A DNA stretch of 16,713 bases from an uncultured Oscillospiraceae bacterium. Its GTDB lineage: Bacteria > Bacillota > Clostridia > Oscillospirales > Oscillospiraceae. Positions within the stretch are counted from its first letter, which is position 1. Each line of letters starts with the position of its first letter. The position numbers were made by a program, and so were the translations under genes. Under the pieces are notes generated by a model. The model did no database searches, was not told the DNA's origin, and saw nothing but the letters and a program-made list of their open reading frames with translations. Shown here piece after piece: positions 7,814-15,630 of this stretch. Location of the stretch: NCBI GenBank assembly GCA_934515035.1, contig CAKSXP010000013.1:1-16713 (forward strand), given 5' to 3'.

Positions 7814-9067
7814 TCAATTGCACATTTCAATAACTGTAGCTTGACCCATGCCGCCGGCAATGCACAGCGTTGCGAGGCCGTATCTGAGGCCGCGGCGCTT
7901 CATCTCGTGCATCAGGGTTACGAGAATGCGGCAGCCGGACGATCCGACAGGATGCCCAAGGGCAATTGCGCCGCCGTTGACGTTGATGATATCCATCTTA
8001 TTCTCCCAGCCGAGCAGCTTGATGCAGCCGAGAGATTGTGCGGCAAAGGCCTCGTTCAGCTCTATGAGCTGGATGTCGTCAATCGTGAGACCGGCCATCC
8101 TGAGAGCTTTGGGAACGGCGTATACGGGGCCGAGTCCCATTGTCCTTGGGTCGCATCCCGCGGTACCCATACCGATAATCTTTGCCATGGGCTTGAGACC
8201 GAGCTGCTCTGCCTTGTCCTCGCTCATGAGCAGCATGGCGGAGGCTCCGTCGTTGCGTCCGGAGGATGAGGCGGCAGTGACAGTGCCGGTCAACTCGCTG
8301 GAGTTGAACAGGCGGCCGTCATCGGCAGTATCAATATTGAAGCAGGGCTTCAGCTTCGCCATTTTTTCCCCGCTGGTATCGCGCTTGGGGAACTCATCGG
8401 TGTCAAAGACGATGGGGGGCTTCTTGCGGCCCTGAGGCACGGTCAAGGGGACGATTTCATCGGCAAATTTTCCGCTGTCAATGGCAGCGATCGCTTTGCG
8501 CTGGGAGTCAAGGGAGAACGCGTCCTGCTCCTCGCGTGTGATGCCGAGCTGCTCCGCAACCTTTTCCGCGGTCGCACCCATGTTGTAGCGTCCGTACATC
8601 TCTTCCGGTTGGCTTTTGAACTGGCCTTCGGTAACGGCGTCGACAAGCTGTGTGTTGCCGGTACCTACGCCCCAGCGGGCATTACGGAGGTAAAAAACGG
8701 CGTTTGACATGCTTTCGGTCCCGCCGGCAAGGACGACATCGGAAACTCCGGTCATGATCTGCATAGCGCCGTTCTGAACAGCGGTCATGCCGGAAGCACA
8801 CTGGCGCATGACAGTGTGGGCGGAAGCACTTTCCGGGATACCGACCTTGAGAGCCGCAACTCTGGCTATATTTGGCTCGTCGGAGGTTTGACGGCACTGG
8901 CCCATAATGACCTCGTCTATCTCTTTCGGATCAATACCGGTGCGGTCGAGCTCGCCCTGCATGACGGCGCACGCAAGATCATATGCGCTCAGAGGACGGA
9001 GCGAACCGCCGAAGGAGCCGACTGCCGTGCGGCAGCCGTCGATTATGACTGCATTTTTCATTTCCAT
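7814..9067 (-). CDS. thiolase, acetyl-CoA acetyltransferase family
   Basis: A 417-residue thiolase, slightly longer than the usual 390-395. The catalytic residues are readable: Cys90 in RQCASGM, the NEAFAAQ segment, His372 in GHPVGSSG, and Cys402 in CIAGGMG. It should cleave acetoacetyl-CoA (or a related 3-oxoacyl-CoA) with CoA to two acyl-CoA, or run in reverse. As first gene of a thiolase-BKACE-thioesterase set it would regenerate the acetyl-CoA that BKACE consumes. ATG at 9067 has GGAGA 9 nt upstream; the in-frame ATG two codons later is farther from that site and less likely. The gene is 113 bp downstream of the module A small subunit with a GC-rich hairpin between, so it may belong to a longer operon or have its own promoter. 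Confidence 0.92.
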   Translation of the reverse strand: MEMKNAVIIDGCRTAVGSFGGSLRPLSAYDLACAVMQGELDRTGIDPKEIDEVIMGQCRQTSDEPNIARVAALKVGIPESASAHTVMRQCASGMTAVQNGAMQIMTGVSDVVLAGGTESMSNAVFYLRNARWGVGTGNTQLVDAVTEGQFKSQPEEMYGRYNMGATAEKVAEQLGITREEQDAFSLDSQRKAIAAIDSGKFADEIVPLTVPQGRKKPPIVFDTDEFPKRDTSGEKMAKLKPCFNIDTADDGRLFNSSELTGTVTAASSSGRNDGASAMLLMSEDKAEQLGLKPMAKIIGMGTAGCDPRTMGLGPVYAVPKALRMAGLTIDDIQLIELNEAFAAQSLGCIKLLGWENKMDIINVNGGAIALGHPVGSSGCRILVTLMHEMKRRGLRYGLATLCIAGGMGQATVIEMCN

Positions 9068-9097
9068 TTTAGTATGTCTCCATGTGCAATTTCTTGC

Positions 9098-9125
9098 TAT
9101 ATACTGGTGAATTATATGTACTCAA
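9098..9125 (-). promoter_or_regulatory. possible promoter of the thiolase operon
   Basis: On the minus strand TTGAGT (9120-9125) and TATATA (9098-9103) are separated by 16 bp. A better -10 (TATAAT, 9111-9116) lies in the same stretch but has no good -35. Either would start transcription a short distance before the thiolase gene. Confidence 0.35.
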
Positions 9126-9130
9126 GGTTT

Positions 9131-9160
9131 CGCAGCCCCGCAGTTGAAAGCGGGGCTGCG
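9131..9160 (-). other. GC-rich hairpin between small subunit A and thiolase
   Basis: A perfect 11-bp stem (9131-9141 with 9150-9160) with an 8-nt loop. Neither strand has a T-run after it, so it is not a canonical terminator. It sits just after the end of the small-subunit gene and just upstream of the candidate thiolase promoter, and could be an RNA-processing or 3'-end-stabilising element that sets different expression of the two halves of an operon. Confidence 0.6.
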
Positions 9161-9180
9161 CCGAATGCAAATAATAAATC

Positions 9181-10026
9181 TTATTTTTCAAGGCGGATCT
9201 CGCCCAGATTCACAGCAGCCATAGTGCGGCAGGCGAGATTGACAGTTTCATAGCCCTCCGCTTCGATGGTAACAGTGAACGGTTTGTTCTTGGGCAGCCC
9301 CTGAATCTCAAAATCGCCGAGGAAGTCGCTGACGGTCTCAAAGACAGTTCCGCATTCATCGCACTTTGCGGTGACTTTCGCGCCTTTGAAGCATTCCCCG
9401 TCAACGAGCACCTCGCCGCAGATAAAGGGCTTCGGCAGGTACATGTACTTTACACCGGGATCGGCGTTGAAAGCCGGCTGAAAATCCTCCAGTTCATCGG
9501 CGTGCTCGGCCGCAAATCTGGAGATTTCGCTGCCGGGATCGTCCAAATCGCCGAAGATGAGGGCCTGATTGGGGCAGCACTCGCTGCAGCGGGTTTGCTT
9601 TTCTCCGGCGTCGAGCATGTGGGCGCAGCCATTGCATTTCTGCGCAATACCGGATTGGTCATTCCAGATAACACAGCCATAAGGGCAGGCGGCAACAAGA
9701 GCTTTGTCTGCACTTTTGGAGGGGTCAAGAATAACGAGACCGTCCCCGCGCGTGTAGAAAGCATCGGGACGCTTTGCGACGCAAGGCGCATTTTTGCAGT
9801 GCTGACAGGGGATTGGGATGTAATCGACCTTGACCTTGTTGTCTGTGCCGTATTCGATCTCCTTAACCCGCATCAGGCTCATCCCCTCGGATGTAGCGGC
9901 ACCGAGCTCGCCGTGGTCATTGCCGATCCATTCGTCCTTGCAGGCGAGAAAACAGCTGTAGCATCCATTGCAGCGATCGACATCAATTATAAAACCATAT
10001 TTAGGCAATTGATTCATTCCTTTCAA
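9181..10026 (-). CDS. iron-sulfur small subunit of transhydroxylase-like Mo enzyme (module A)
   Basis: A 281-residue electron-transfer subunit of the DMSO-reductase family, resembling the small subunit of Pelobacter pyrogallol-phloroglucinol transhydroxylase (about 274 residues). Cys19/22/25/29, Cys74/77/82, Cys114, and Cys131/134/147 with Cys150 or 151 give ligands for three 4Fe-4S clusters. The second ferredoxin-like repeat has lost its CxxCxxC half (residues 103-118), as I recall for the transhydroxylase. Residues about 198-281 form a beta-sandwich of the CarboxypepD_reg/Cna-B type, here with an extra CxxC (Cys222, Cys225). The start is uncertain: TTG at 10026 lies about 12 nt after a GGGAG site, while ATG at 10017 (278 residues) has AAAGGA directly against it. 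The gene follows the large subunit by 41 bp. No Tat signal is present in the partner, so the enzyme is cytoplasmic. Confidence 0.9.
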   Translation of the reverse strand: MKGMNQLPKYGFIIDVDRCNGCYSCFLACKDEWIGNDHGELGAATSEGMSLMRVKEIEYGTDNKVKVDYIPIPCQHCKNAPCVAKRPDAFYTRGDGLVILDPSKSADKALVAACPYGCVIWNDQSGIAQKCNGCAHMLDAGEKQTRCSECCPNQALIFGDLDDPGSEISRFAAEHADELEDFQPAFNADPGVKYMYLPKPFICGEVLVDGECFKGAKVTAKCDECGTVFETVSDFLGDFEIQGLPKNKPFTVTIEAEGYETVNLACRTMAAVNLGEIRLEK

Positions 10027-10067
10027 AACTTTTTAGTCTCCCGATACAGGGAAAAAGTTCGGCGGAC

Positions 10068-12635
10068 TCAGCAGTCCCACTTTCTGCACTCGATGAGGCA
10101 GGAGTTCGGAGCCATACCGGGAACATTCTTGGAGAGCCATCGCTTGCTCGTGAGAATGTTGACACAGCCGCCGCGGTCGGTGGCGCCGGTTTCCGTAGTT
10201 ATGGGGTCGTACTTGGCGGAGCAGCCGTAGGAGTGCATTACGCCGACAGGAACGCGATACGTGACATCTGCCGCACAAAGAACGCTGCCGCGGTCATTGT
10301 AGAGCTCGATAATGTCGCCTGTCTTAATGCCGCGAACCTTTGCGTCCTCGGGATTTATGCGGGCAACCCAGTATGCATAACCGTCGATGATCATACGGTG
10401 GCAGGGAATTTCATCGATCCAGCTTGCATGAGTATCATAGTGAGTATGGAAGCTGAAGCGCGGGTGCGGCGAGATAATCTGAAGAGGATACTTTTTGTAA
10501 AGCTCGGTCTCGTGACCTTCCCACGACGGGATATAGTGCGGTACAGGAGGGCGCTCTTCGTCGTCAGGCGAAAGATCTTTCAGACTTTCGCTGGCAAACT
10601 CCAGTTTGCCGGAATAGGTTCCCAGCTTCTTGGAATTTTCCGTGGGCTCCATTGTATTCATATAGTTTTCGGTTTTAATATTGACGTTCAAATAGTCCTG
10701 CGTATCGCAGTCGCGGCCTTCGTAATACCAACGGAATGCGACATGAGGCTCGTAGTCCTCGGGAACGGGAACTATGTAGTAGCCCTTCCTGTTGAACTCC
10801 TCCCAACTGCAGCGCTTGGAGAGCTCGGAAAGGTTCCAATAGGCTTCCGCCCAATCGTCCTCGGTTTTTCCACCGTCGGTATACTGTTCCCAGACACCGA
10901 GTTTTTTTGCGACCTCCTGGAAAATCTCATAGTCTGATTTGCTCTCTCCGAGAGGCTCGACGCACTTCTGTTCGCGGACGATAACACGCCAGTTGTTTCC
11001 TATGTGCGCGTGGGTAGTATAGCCGCCGCCAACGGACCATTCGCCAAGGTCATTGCGCTCAAGGTTGGTGCAGGCAGGCAGAATGAGGTCGGCGTATTTG
11101 GCTTCACCGCCAAACCAGCAGTCCTGGTTGATAACGCAGTCAAGCTGATTTTCGCCGCAGTGGCGGTAAAGCTGGACATAACGGTTGGTTTCGGTCATGG
11201 TGCCCATAAAGGATCCGCCGTAGCGCCACAGCATTTTGACGGGACCCTCGATGGGATACTCGTGATGATTGAACTGCTGAGCAAGACTTTGTCCGCAGAA
11301 ACCGTCGCCGATAAACTCGCCGCTTCCGTTCATTATATCCTCGGGATAATTTAGACGGTATAGGCGCTGCTTTACGCTTGATCCTGGATACTTGATATCT
11401 GCGGCGCGGGATTTGCCCATCTGGGAGTCTGGTTCGGCGTAGCCGGGAAACCAGGTGTAGTCGGCGGGAGCGCCCATCGTAGTACCCCAAATGGACACGC
11501 CGGGCTTACCGAAGCCCTGCATTGCGGCGAGGGCGATCAGCATGCGTGCTTCCTCGGTGCCATAGGCGGTGCGGCAGGCGGAGCCTTCACCTCCGCGAAC
11601 GCCGCCGGCCAATGCCACACGCTTGGAGGCCCATTCTTTGGCAAGTGCACGGATACGGCGGGCAGGAATACCGCACTTTTCACCGGCCCATTCGGGGGTT
11701 TTTGGAATTCCGTCCTCTTCGCCGAGAATGTAGGTCTTGAACTCGTCGAAGCCGATGGTACGGTTTTCTATGTAGAAATGATCGTATGTATCGTCAATGA
11801 TCCACTGATAGGCGATCGCTGCGGCAAGAGCCGTGTCCGTGCCGGGCCGCGGAGCAAACCAGGTGCCGTCCATGACGGCATTGGTATAGTTGTAGAACGG
11901 ATCAATAAAAACGCATTTCATGCCCATTTCCTTCATCCAGACGCGCCAGATGTTGGATTCCTGCCCGGAATAGATGCCGTGGGTGGAGTCGGGGTCGTTG
12001 GACCAGAACACGACCATGTCGGTGTTTTTGAAAGCATCCTGCAGCAGGTCAAACTGCTCCGGCTGCCCGAGACGCCAGTAGAAACCATACATATGGGGTG
12101 CGCCCCACATCCAGCCTTCCCAGGAGTCGGGATTGTCCAGAATTGGGGTATAGTTGAGCATGGAGAAAAATCGCCCGAACGGAGCCATTTTGTATCCGAC
12201 AATGCCCCAGTTGTGGTGAGATCCTGTCAGAGCGGTAATGGCGTGACCGTCAAAGGTGCCGTCTTCTCTGCGGGGAGCGATGCGGTTGATTTCGTTTGCA
12301 ATAATGGTCGCGGCTTCGTCCCAGGAAATGCGTTCATAGCCGGAAATTCCGCGGTTCTGAGGGTTGCGTTCTCCGTTTGGATCCCAGTCAACGCGCTTCA
12401 TAGGATAGAGGATGCGATCCTCGGAATAAAGCCTGTTCTTTTCCGCCATTATGTTTTGCGCGACACGCATGGCCTTTGGCGGGGAATACTTCTTTCCGTT
12501 TTTATCCTCAACTGTCCAGGCCTTGGGATAATCCTCCTCGGGAACCTGCAGAGGGCGGATGCGGGTGATCTTTCCGTCTTCAACATAGACAGAAATGGGA
12601 CCGCCGGTAGTTAGGTTTGTGTATACCTTTTCCAA
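10068..12635 (-). CDS. molybdopterin large subunit, pyrogallol-phloroglucinol transhydroxylase-like (module A)
   Basis: An 855-residue catalytic subunit of the DMSO-reductase family (bis-MGD molybdenum), close in length to Pelobacter acidigallici transhydroxylase (about 875). Like that enzyme it lacks the N-terminal 4Fe-4S Cys motif and any Tat signal. Diagnostic stretches are TTGGPISVYVEDGKI, YPMKRVDWDPNGERNPQNRG, SHHNWG (His140, His141), NPDSWEGW (Asp170-Ser171, matching the Asp-Ser pair whose serine binds Mo in the transhydroxylase structure), DYTWFPGYAEP (Tyr393), and the C-terminal GDIIELYNDRGSV region. The His and Asp-Ser positions keep a constant offset of 4 from the Pelobacter numbering. 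Start is TTG at 12635: an in-frame TGA lies three codons upstream, the family N-terminus begins there, and AGGAGG is 11 nt upstream. The likely reaction is hydroxyl transfer or dehydroxylation on a polyhydroxybenzene; the exact substrate is unproven. Confidence 0.9.
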   Translation of the reverse strand: MEKVYTNLTTGGPISVYVEDGKITRIRPLQVPEEDYPKAWTVEDKNGKKYSPPKAMRVAQNIMAEKNRLYSEDRILYPMKRVDWDPNGERNPQNRGISGYERISWDEAATIIANEINRIAPRREDGTFDGHAITALTGSHHNWGIVGYKMAPFGRFFSMLNYTPILDNPDSWEGWMWGAPHMYGFYWRLGQPEQFDLLQDAFKNTDMVVFWSNDPDSTHGIYSGQESNIWRVWMKEMGMKCVFIDPFYNYTNAVMDGTWFAPRPGTDTALAAAIAYQWIIDDTYDHFYIENRTIGFDEFKTYILGEEDGIPKTPEWAGEKCGIPARRIRALAKEWASKRVALAGGVRGGEGSACRTAYGTEEARMLIALAAMQGFGKPGVSIWGTTMGAPADYTWFPGYAEPDSQMGKSRAADIKYPGSSVKQRLYRLNYPEDIMNGSGEFIGDGFCGQSLAQQFNHHEYPIEGPVKMLWRYGGSFMGTMTETNRYVQLYRHCGENQLDCVINQDCWFGGEAKYADLILPACTNLERNDLGEWSVGGGYTTHAHIGNNWRVIVREQKCVEPLGESKSDYEIFQEVAKKLGVWEQYTDGGKTEDDWAEAYWNLSELSKRCSWEEFNRKGYYIVPVPEDYEPHVAFRWYYEGRDCDTQDYLNVNIKTENYMNTMEPTENSKKLGTYSGKLEFASESLKDLSPDDEERPPVPHYIPSWEGHETELYKKYPLQIISPHPRFSFHTHYDTHASWIDEIPCHRMIIDGYAYWVARINPEDAKVRGIKTGDIIELYNDRGSVLCAADVTYRVPVGVMHSYGCSAKYDPITTETGATDRGGCVNILTSKRWLSKNVPGMAPNSCLIECRKWDC

Positions 12636-12710
12636 TCCTAGTCACTCCTCCTGTTAGATTATAAATGGTTGAAATATTGAAGAATAAGTATCCAGAATAA
12701 TATCGACATA

Positions 12711-12741
12711 ATCCTACACCTTGGAACAATTCCAAGGTCAA
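12711..12741 (-). promoter_or_regulatory. MerR-type promoter and operator of module A
   Basis: On the minus strand TTGACC (12736-12741) and TAGGAT (12711-12716) are separated by 19 bp, too long for unaided sigma-A use. The spacer is filled by a perfect dyad, ACCTTGGAA and TTCCAAGGT around 3 nt (12718-12738, 21 bp overall). A 19-20 bp spacer containing a 21-bp dyad is the hallmark of promoters activated by MerR-family regulators such as CueR. No MerR-family gene is in the window. A transcription start near 12704 leaves a leader of about 69 nt. Confidence 0.65.
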
Positions 12742-12795
12742 GATATTTTTGTTACAATACAAACGAATGAACTTTTTGCCAACAAAACAAAACAG

Positions 12796-12824
12796 TTGCT
12801 TTTTATGTTCATATGTAATATAAT
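12796..12824 (+). promoter_or_regulatory. sigma-A promoter of module B
   Basis: TTGCTT (12796-12801) and a perfect TATAAT (12819-12824) are separated by 17 bp in an AT-rich 259-bp gap between the two divergent large-subunit genes. The predicted start near 12831 gives a leader of about 64 nt. The leader contains GTCCAG twice (12856 and 12871). Unlike module A, the spacer is normal and has no dyad, so the two modules are probably controlled differently. Confidence 0.75.
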
Positions 12825-12894
12825 ACAATTATTAAAAGATAGAATTATTTTATCAGTCCAGGCATGATATGTCCAGACCTTTTTGGAGGAAAAT

Positions 12895-15630
12895 ATGAGC
12901 AGCAAATTCATTCCTGACAAGCAGAACATAATAAGCTTCAGCCTCATGGGACCGGAGAGTGGTGGCCCGTGCCTTGTGGACAGCAAGAACGACAAAATGA
13001 TCCGCATCCGTCCCTATACATATGATGAATCGCTGAAGGAAACGCATAACCCGTGGAAGATAGAGGCCAGGGGAAAGACCTTTTCTCCGCCGAACCGCGT
13101 TACCATAACGCCTTTTGGACTTGGATACAAGAGCCGAGTATATTCACCGAACCGCGTAATGTATCCCCTCAAGCGCGTTGACTGGGATCCAAACGGCGAG
13201 CGCAATCCGCAGAACAGAGGAAAGAGCAAGTATGTCCGTATCTCGTGGGATGAGGCAACGCAGATCGTTGCCGATGAGCTCAGACGCATGAAGGCGACCT
13301 ATGGGCCCGAGGCTGTTCTCTGCGAGGCGGATATGCACGGGGAAGGAAAAAATGTTGCGCCGAGCCACGGCTGTCCCAACCGACTGCTGTCTCTTATGGG
13401 CGGATATACGCTCCAGATGAGAAATATGGACTCATGGGAAGGCTGGTTCTGGGGCGCGAAATACGTTTGGGGCTGCGAGCCTGTCGGTGAGATGGCGCCG
13501 CAGACAAATCTTTACCCCGATATCGCGCAGAACTCCGAACTTCTTCTGTTCTGGGGCTGCGATCCGGAGACGACTCCGCTAGGCGTTGTAAGTCATATGC
13601 CGAGCCGCCTGTGTTACTGGCTCACGGAGCTGGGCTTGAAAAGCGTATATGTCTGCCCGGATCTCAATTACGGCGCGGCTGTCCATGCAGACAAATGGAT
13701 TCCCATACTTCCAAATACGGATGCAGCCCTCCAACTGGCAATAGCGTATATCTGGCTGACCGAGGGAACGTACGACAAGGAATACATCGACAGGCATGCG
13801 TATGGCTTCGATAAATTCGTCGAGTATGTAATGGGAGAGGAGGACGGCATTCCGAAAACTCCGGAGTGGGCCAGCGAGAAATGCGGCGTAAAGGAATGGA
13901 CTATCAAAGCGCTGGCACGTGATTGGGCAAAGAAAGCGACCAGTATAATCCACGGAAACGGCGGATGCTATATCCGCGGCCCGTATTCCTCCGAGCCGGC
14001 GCGGCTTGAGGTCATGCTGCTCGGCATGCAGGGACTTGGCAGACCGGGAGTACACCAGGCAAAGATGATCGAGTGGAATCTCTGGAATAAGGATTATCCA
14101 GTTCCATATCAGGGAAAATTTGTGCCGAAGATAACCGCAATAGCAGATGCACTGCGTCCTGTCGACGGAGACGTTGAACCGCATATAAACATTGCGGGAC
14201 GTTTTCAGCTGACCGAGGCGCAGAAGCAGCGCGCGCCGGAGCTTATCGAACTGTTCAAACAGCTTCCAGCGCCGTTGCAGTTTATTCCGCGCTGCCATAT
14301 CCACAAGGCGATAATCGACGGGCATGCGGAATGGCGCGGACTTCAGTGTTTTTCGTCCAGTCAGCAGCCGATAGGAGATAATTACCGATATCCGACGCAG
14401 CAGTATCAGTTCAAGGAAATGCAGTATCCGAGGCCCGGACTCGAGCGCGTTCACATGATCTGGACGGACGCCCCCTGCCAGACGACCTGCTGGAACGACG
14501 GAAACATGTCTATAAGGGCATTTCAGGACCCATCGATCGAAACGATCGTTGCACAGCACCCTTGGCTTGAAAACGACTGCTACTTTGCGGATATAATTTT
14601 CCCTGTTGTTACAAAGCACGAGATGAACGATCTTGGAAACGACATGTCGTCGGGCGTTTACACTTCAATATATCTTGAGGAGCCCTGCTGTCCTCCGGTT
14701 GGCGAAAGCGTCAGCGATTTCGACGTCTGCGCAAGAGTGGCGGAAAAACTCGGACCAGAGTATTATGCGGCCTATACCGGAAATCTCAGCGAGGAGGAAC
14801 GAGTGCGGTTCTTCTACAAAGCAACCGGCTGCGAGGATTATATGACATGGGAAGAGTTCCGGGAGAAGAAAATATTCGTCGTTCCCTGCAAGGAGCCGGA
14901 AGAGGTCAAAAAGCTGCCTGCCGGACTGTATAACTTCTGGCAGGACCCCGAGAACAACCCGCTTTCTACTCCCACGGGGAAGCTTGAGTACTATTCAACG
15001 CAGATAGCCGAGTATACGCCTGATGATCCTGAACGTCCGCCGGTGCCGCACTGGATAGAGAAAGGCGAGAGCCACGACGAGCGCTTAAGTTCCGAACGAG
15101 CGAAAAAATACCCGCTTCTGTGTATGTCCAACCATGGCCGCTGGCGTATGCACGCCCAATGCGACGATATTGTCTGGAATCGCGAATTCGAGACTATGAA
15201 GATCCGTGCCAAGGACGGCTATCAGTATGAGCCCTGCTGGCTGAACCCTGTCGAGGCGGAAATGCGCGGAATAAAGCATGGAGATATCGTTAAGGTTTAT
15301 AATGAGCGAGGAATAGTTCTGTGCGGAGCCTATGTGACAGAGCGGCTGATAGAAAAGACCTGCTATGTTGACCACGGCAGCCGTCTTGACCCGATCATCC
15401 CCGGGTGGCTTGACCGCGGCGGTGCGATAAATACGATAACACCGACTGAACCGACCAGTAAGAACGCGACCGGTATGGCCGTTTCCGGCTTCCTTGTTGA
15501 GGTCGAAAAGGTGACGGACGAAGAGATGGAGGGGTGGATGCACGATTATCCGGAGGCATTCGCGCGGCATGTAGATCCGGATGCGGGTGTTTGCCTTGAA
15601 GGATGGATGCTTGAGGAGGCAAAGGTATGA
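12895..15630 (+). CDS. molybdopterin large subunit, transhydroxylase/aromatic dehydroxylase-like (module B)
   Basis: A 911-residue catalytic subunit of the same DMSO-reductase branch as module A but clearly diverged. Shared family marks are WKIEARGKTFSPP, YPLKRVDWDPNGERNPQNRG, and NMDSWEGW with Asp179-Ser180 at the Mo-ligand position. The SHH segment of module A is replaced by ADMHGEG (His148), and the HGNGGCYIRGPYSSEPAR and PGVHQAKMIEWNLW stretches resemble, as far as I remember, gut catechol dehydroxylases as much as transhydroxylase. There is no N-terminal FeS motif and no Tat signal, so it is cytoplasmic. ATG at 12895 is chosen because GGAGG lies 5 nt upstream; an in-frame TTG at 12883 would put that site inside the gene. 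The stop overlaps the small-subunit ATG. Substrate unknown; a polyphenol is likely. Confidence 0.88.
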   Translation: MSSKFIPDKQNIISFSLMGPESGGPCLVDSKNDKMIRIRPYTYDESLKETHNPWKIEARGKTFSPPNRVTITPFGLGYKSRVYSPNRVMYPLKRVDWDPNGERNPQNRGKSKYVRISWDEATQIVADELRRMKATYGPEAVLCEADMHGEGKNVAPSHGCPNRLLSLMGGYTLQMRNMDSWEGWFWGAKYVWGCEPVGEMAPQTNLYPDIAQNSELLLFWGCDPETTPLGVVSHMPSRLCYWLTELGLKSVYVCPDLNYGAAVHADKWIPILPNTDAALQLAIAYIWLTEGTYDKEYIDRHAYGFDKFVEYVMGEEDGIPKTPEWASEKCGVKEWTIKALARDWAKKATSIIHGNGGCYIRGPYSSEPARLEVMLLGMQGLGRPGVHQAKMIEWNLWNKDYPVPYQGKFVPKITAIADALRPVDGDVEPHINIAGRFQLTEAQKQRAPELIELFKQLPAPLQFIPRCHIHKAIIDGHAEWRGLQCFSSSQQPIGDNYRYPTQQYQFKEMQYPRPGLERVHMIWTDAPCQTTCWNDGNMSIRAFQDPSIETIVAQHPWLENDCYFADIIFPVVTKHEMNDLGNDMSSGVYTSIYLEEPCCPPVGESVSDFDVCARVAEKLGPEYYAAYTGNLSEEERVRFFYKATGCEDYMTWEEFREKKIFVVPCKEPEEVKKLPAGLYNFWQDPENNPLSTPTGKLEYYSTQIAEYTPDDPERPPVPHWIEKGESHDERLSSERAKKYPLLCMSNHGRWRMHAQCDDIVWNREFETMKIRAKDGYQYEPCWLNPVEAEMRGIKHGDIVKVYNERGIVLCGAYVTERLIEKTCYVDHGSRLDPIIPGWLDRGGAINTITPTEPTSKNATGMAVSGFLVEVEKVTDEEMEGWMHDYPEAFARHVDPDAGVCLEGWMLEEAKV

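Noticed and set aside
6853..7833. Plus-strand open frame of 326 codons opposite BKACE
   Set aside because: The opposite strand encodes an intact BKACE with zinc ligands; this frame shows no family features and crosses gene borders.
12883..12894. TTG at 12883 as start of large subunit B
   Set aside because: It would place the GGAGG ribosome binding site inside the coding region; ATG at 12895 is spaced correctly from it.
13579..14619. Minus-strand open frame of 346 codons opposite large subunit B
   Set aside because: Antisense shadow of a well-supported molybdoenzyme gene.
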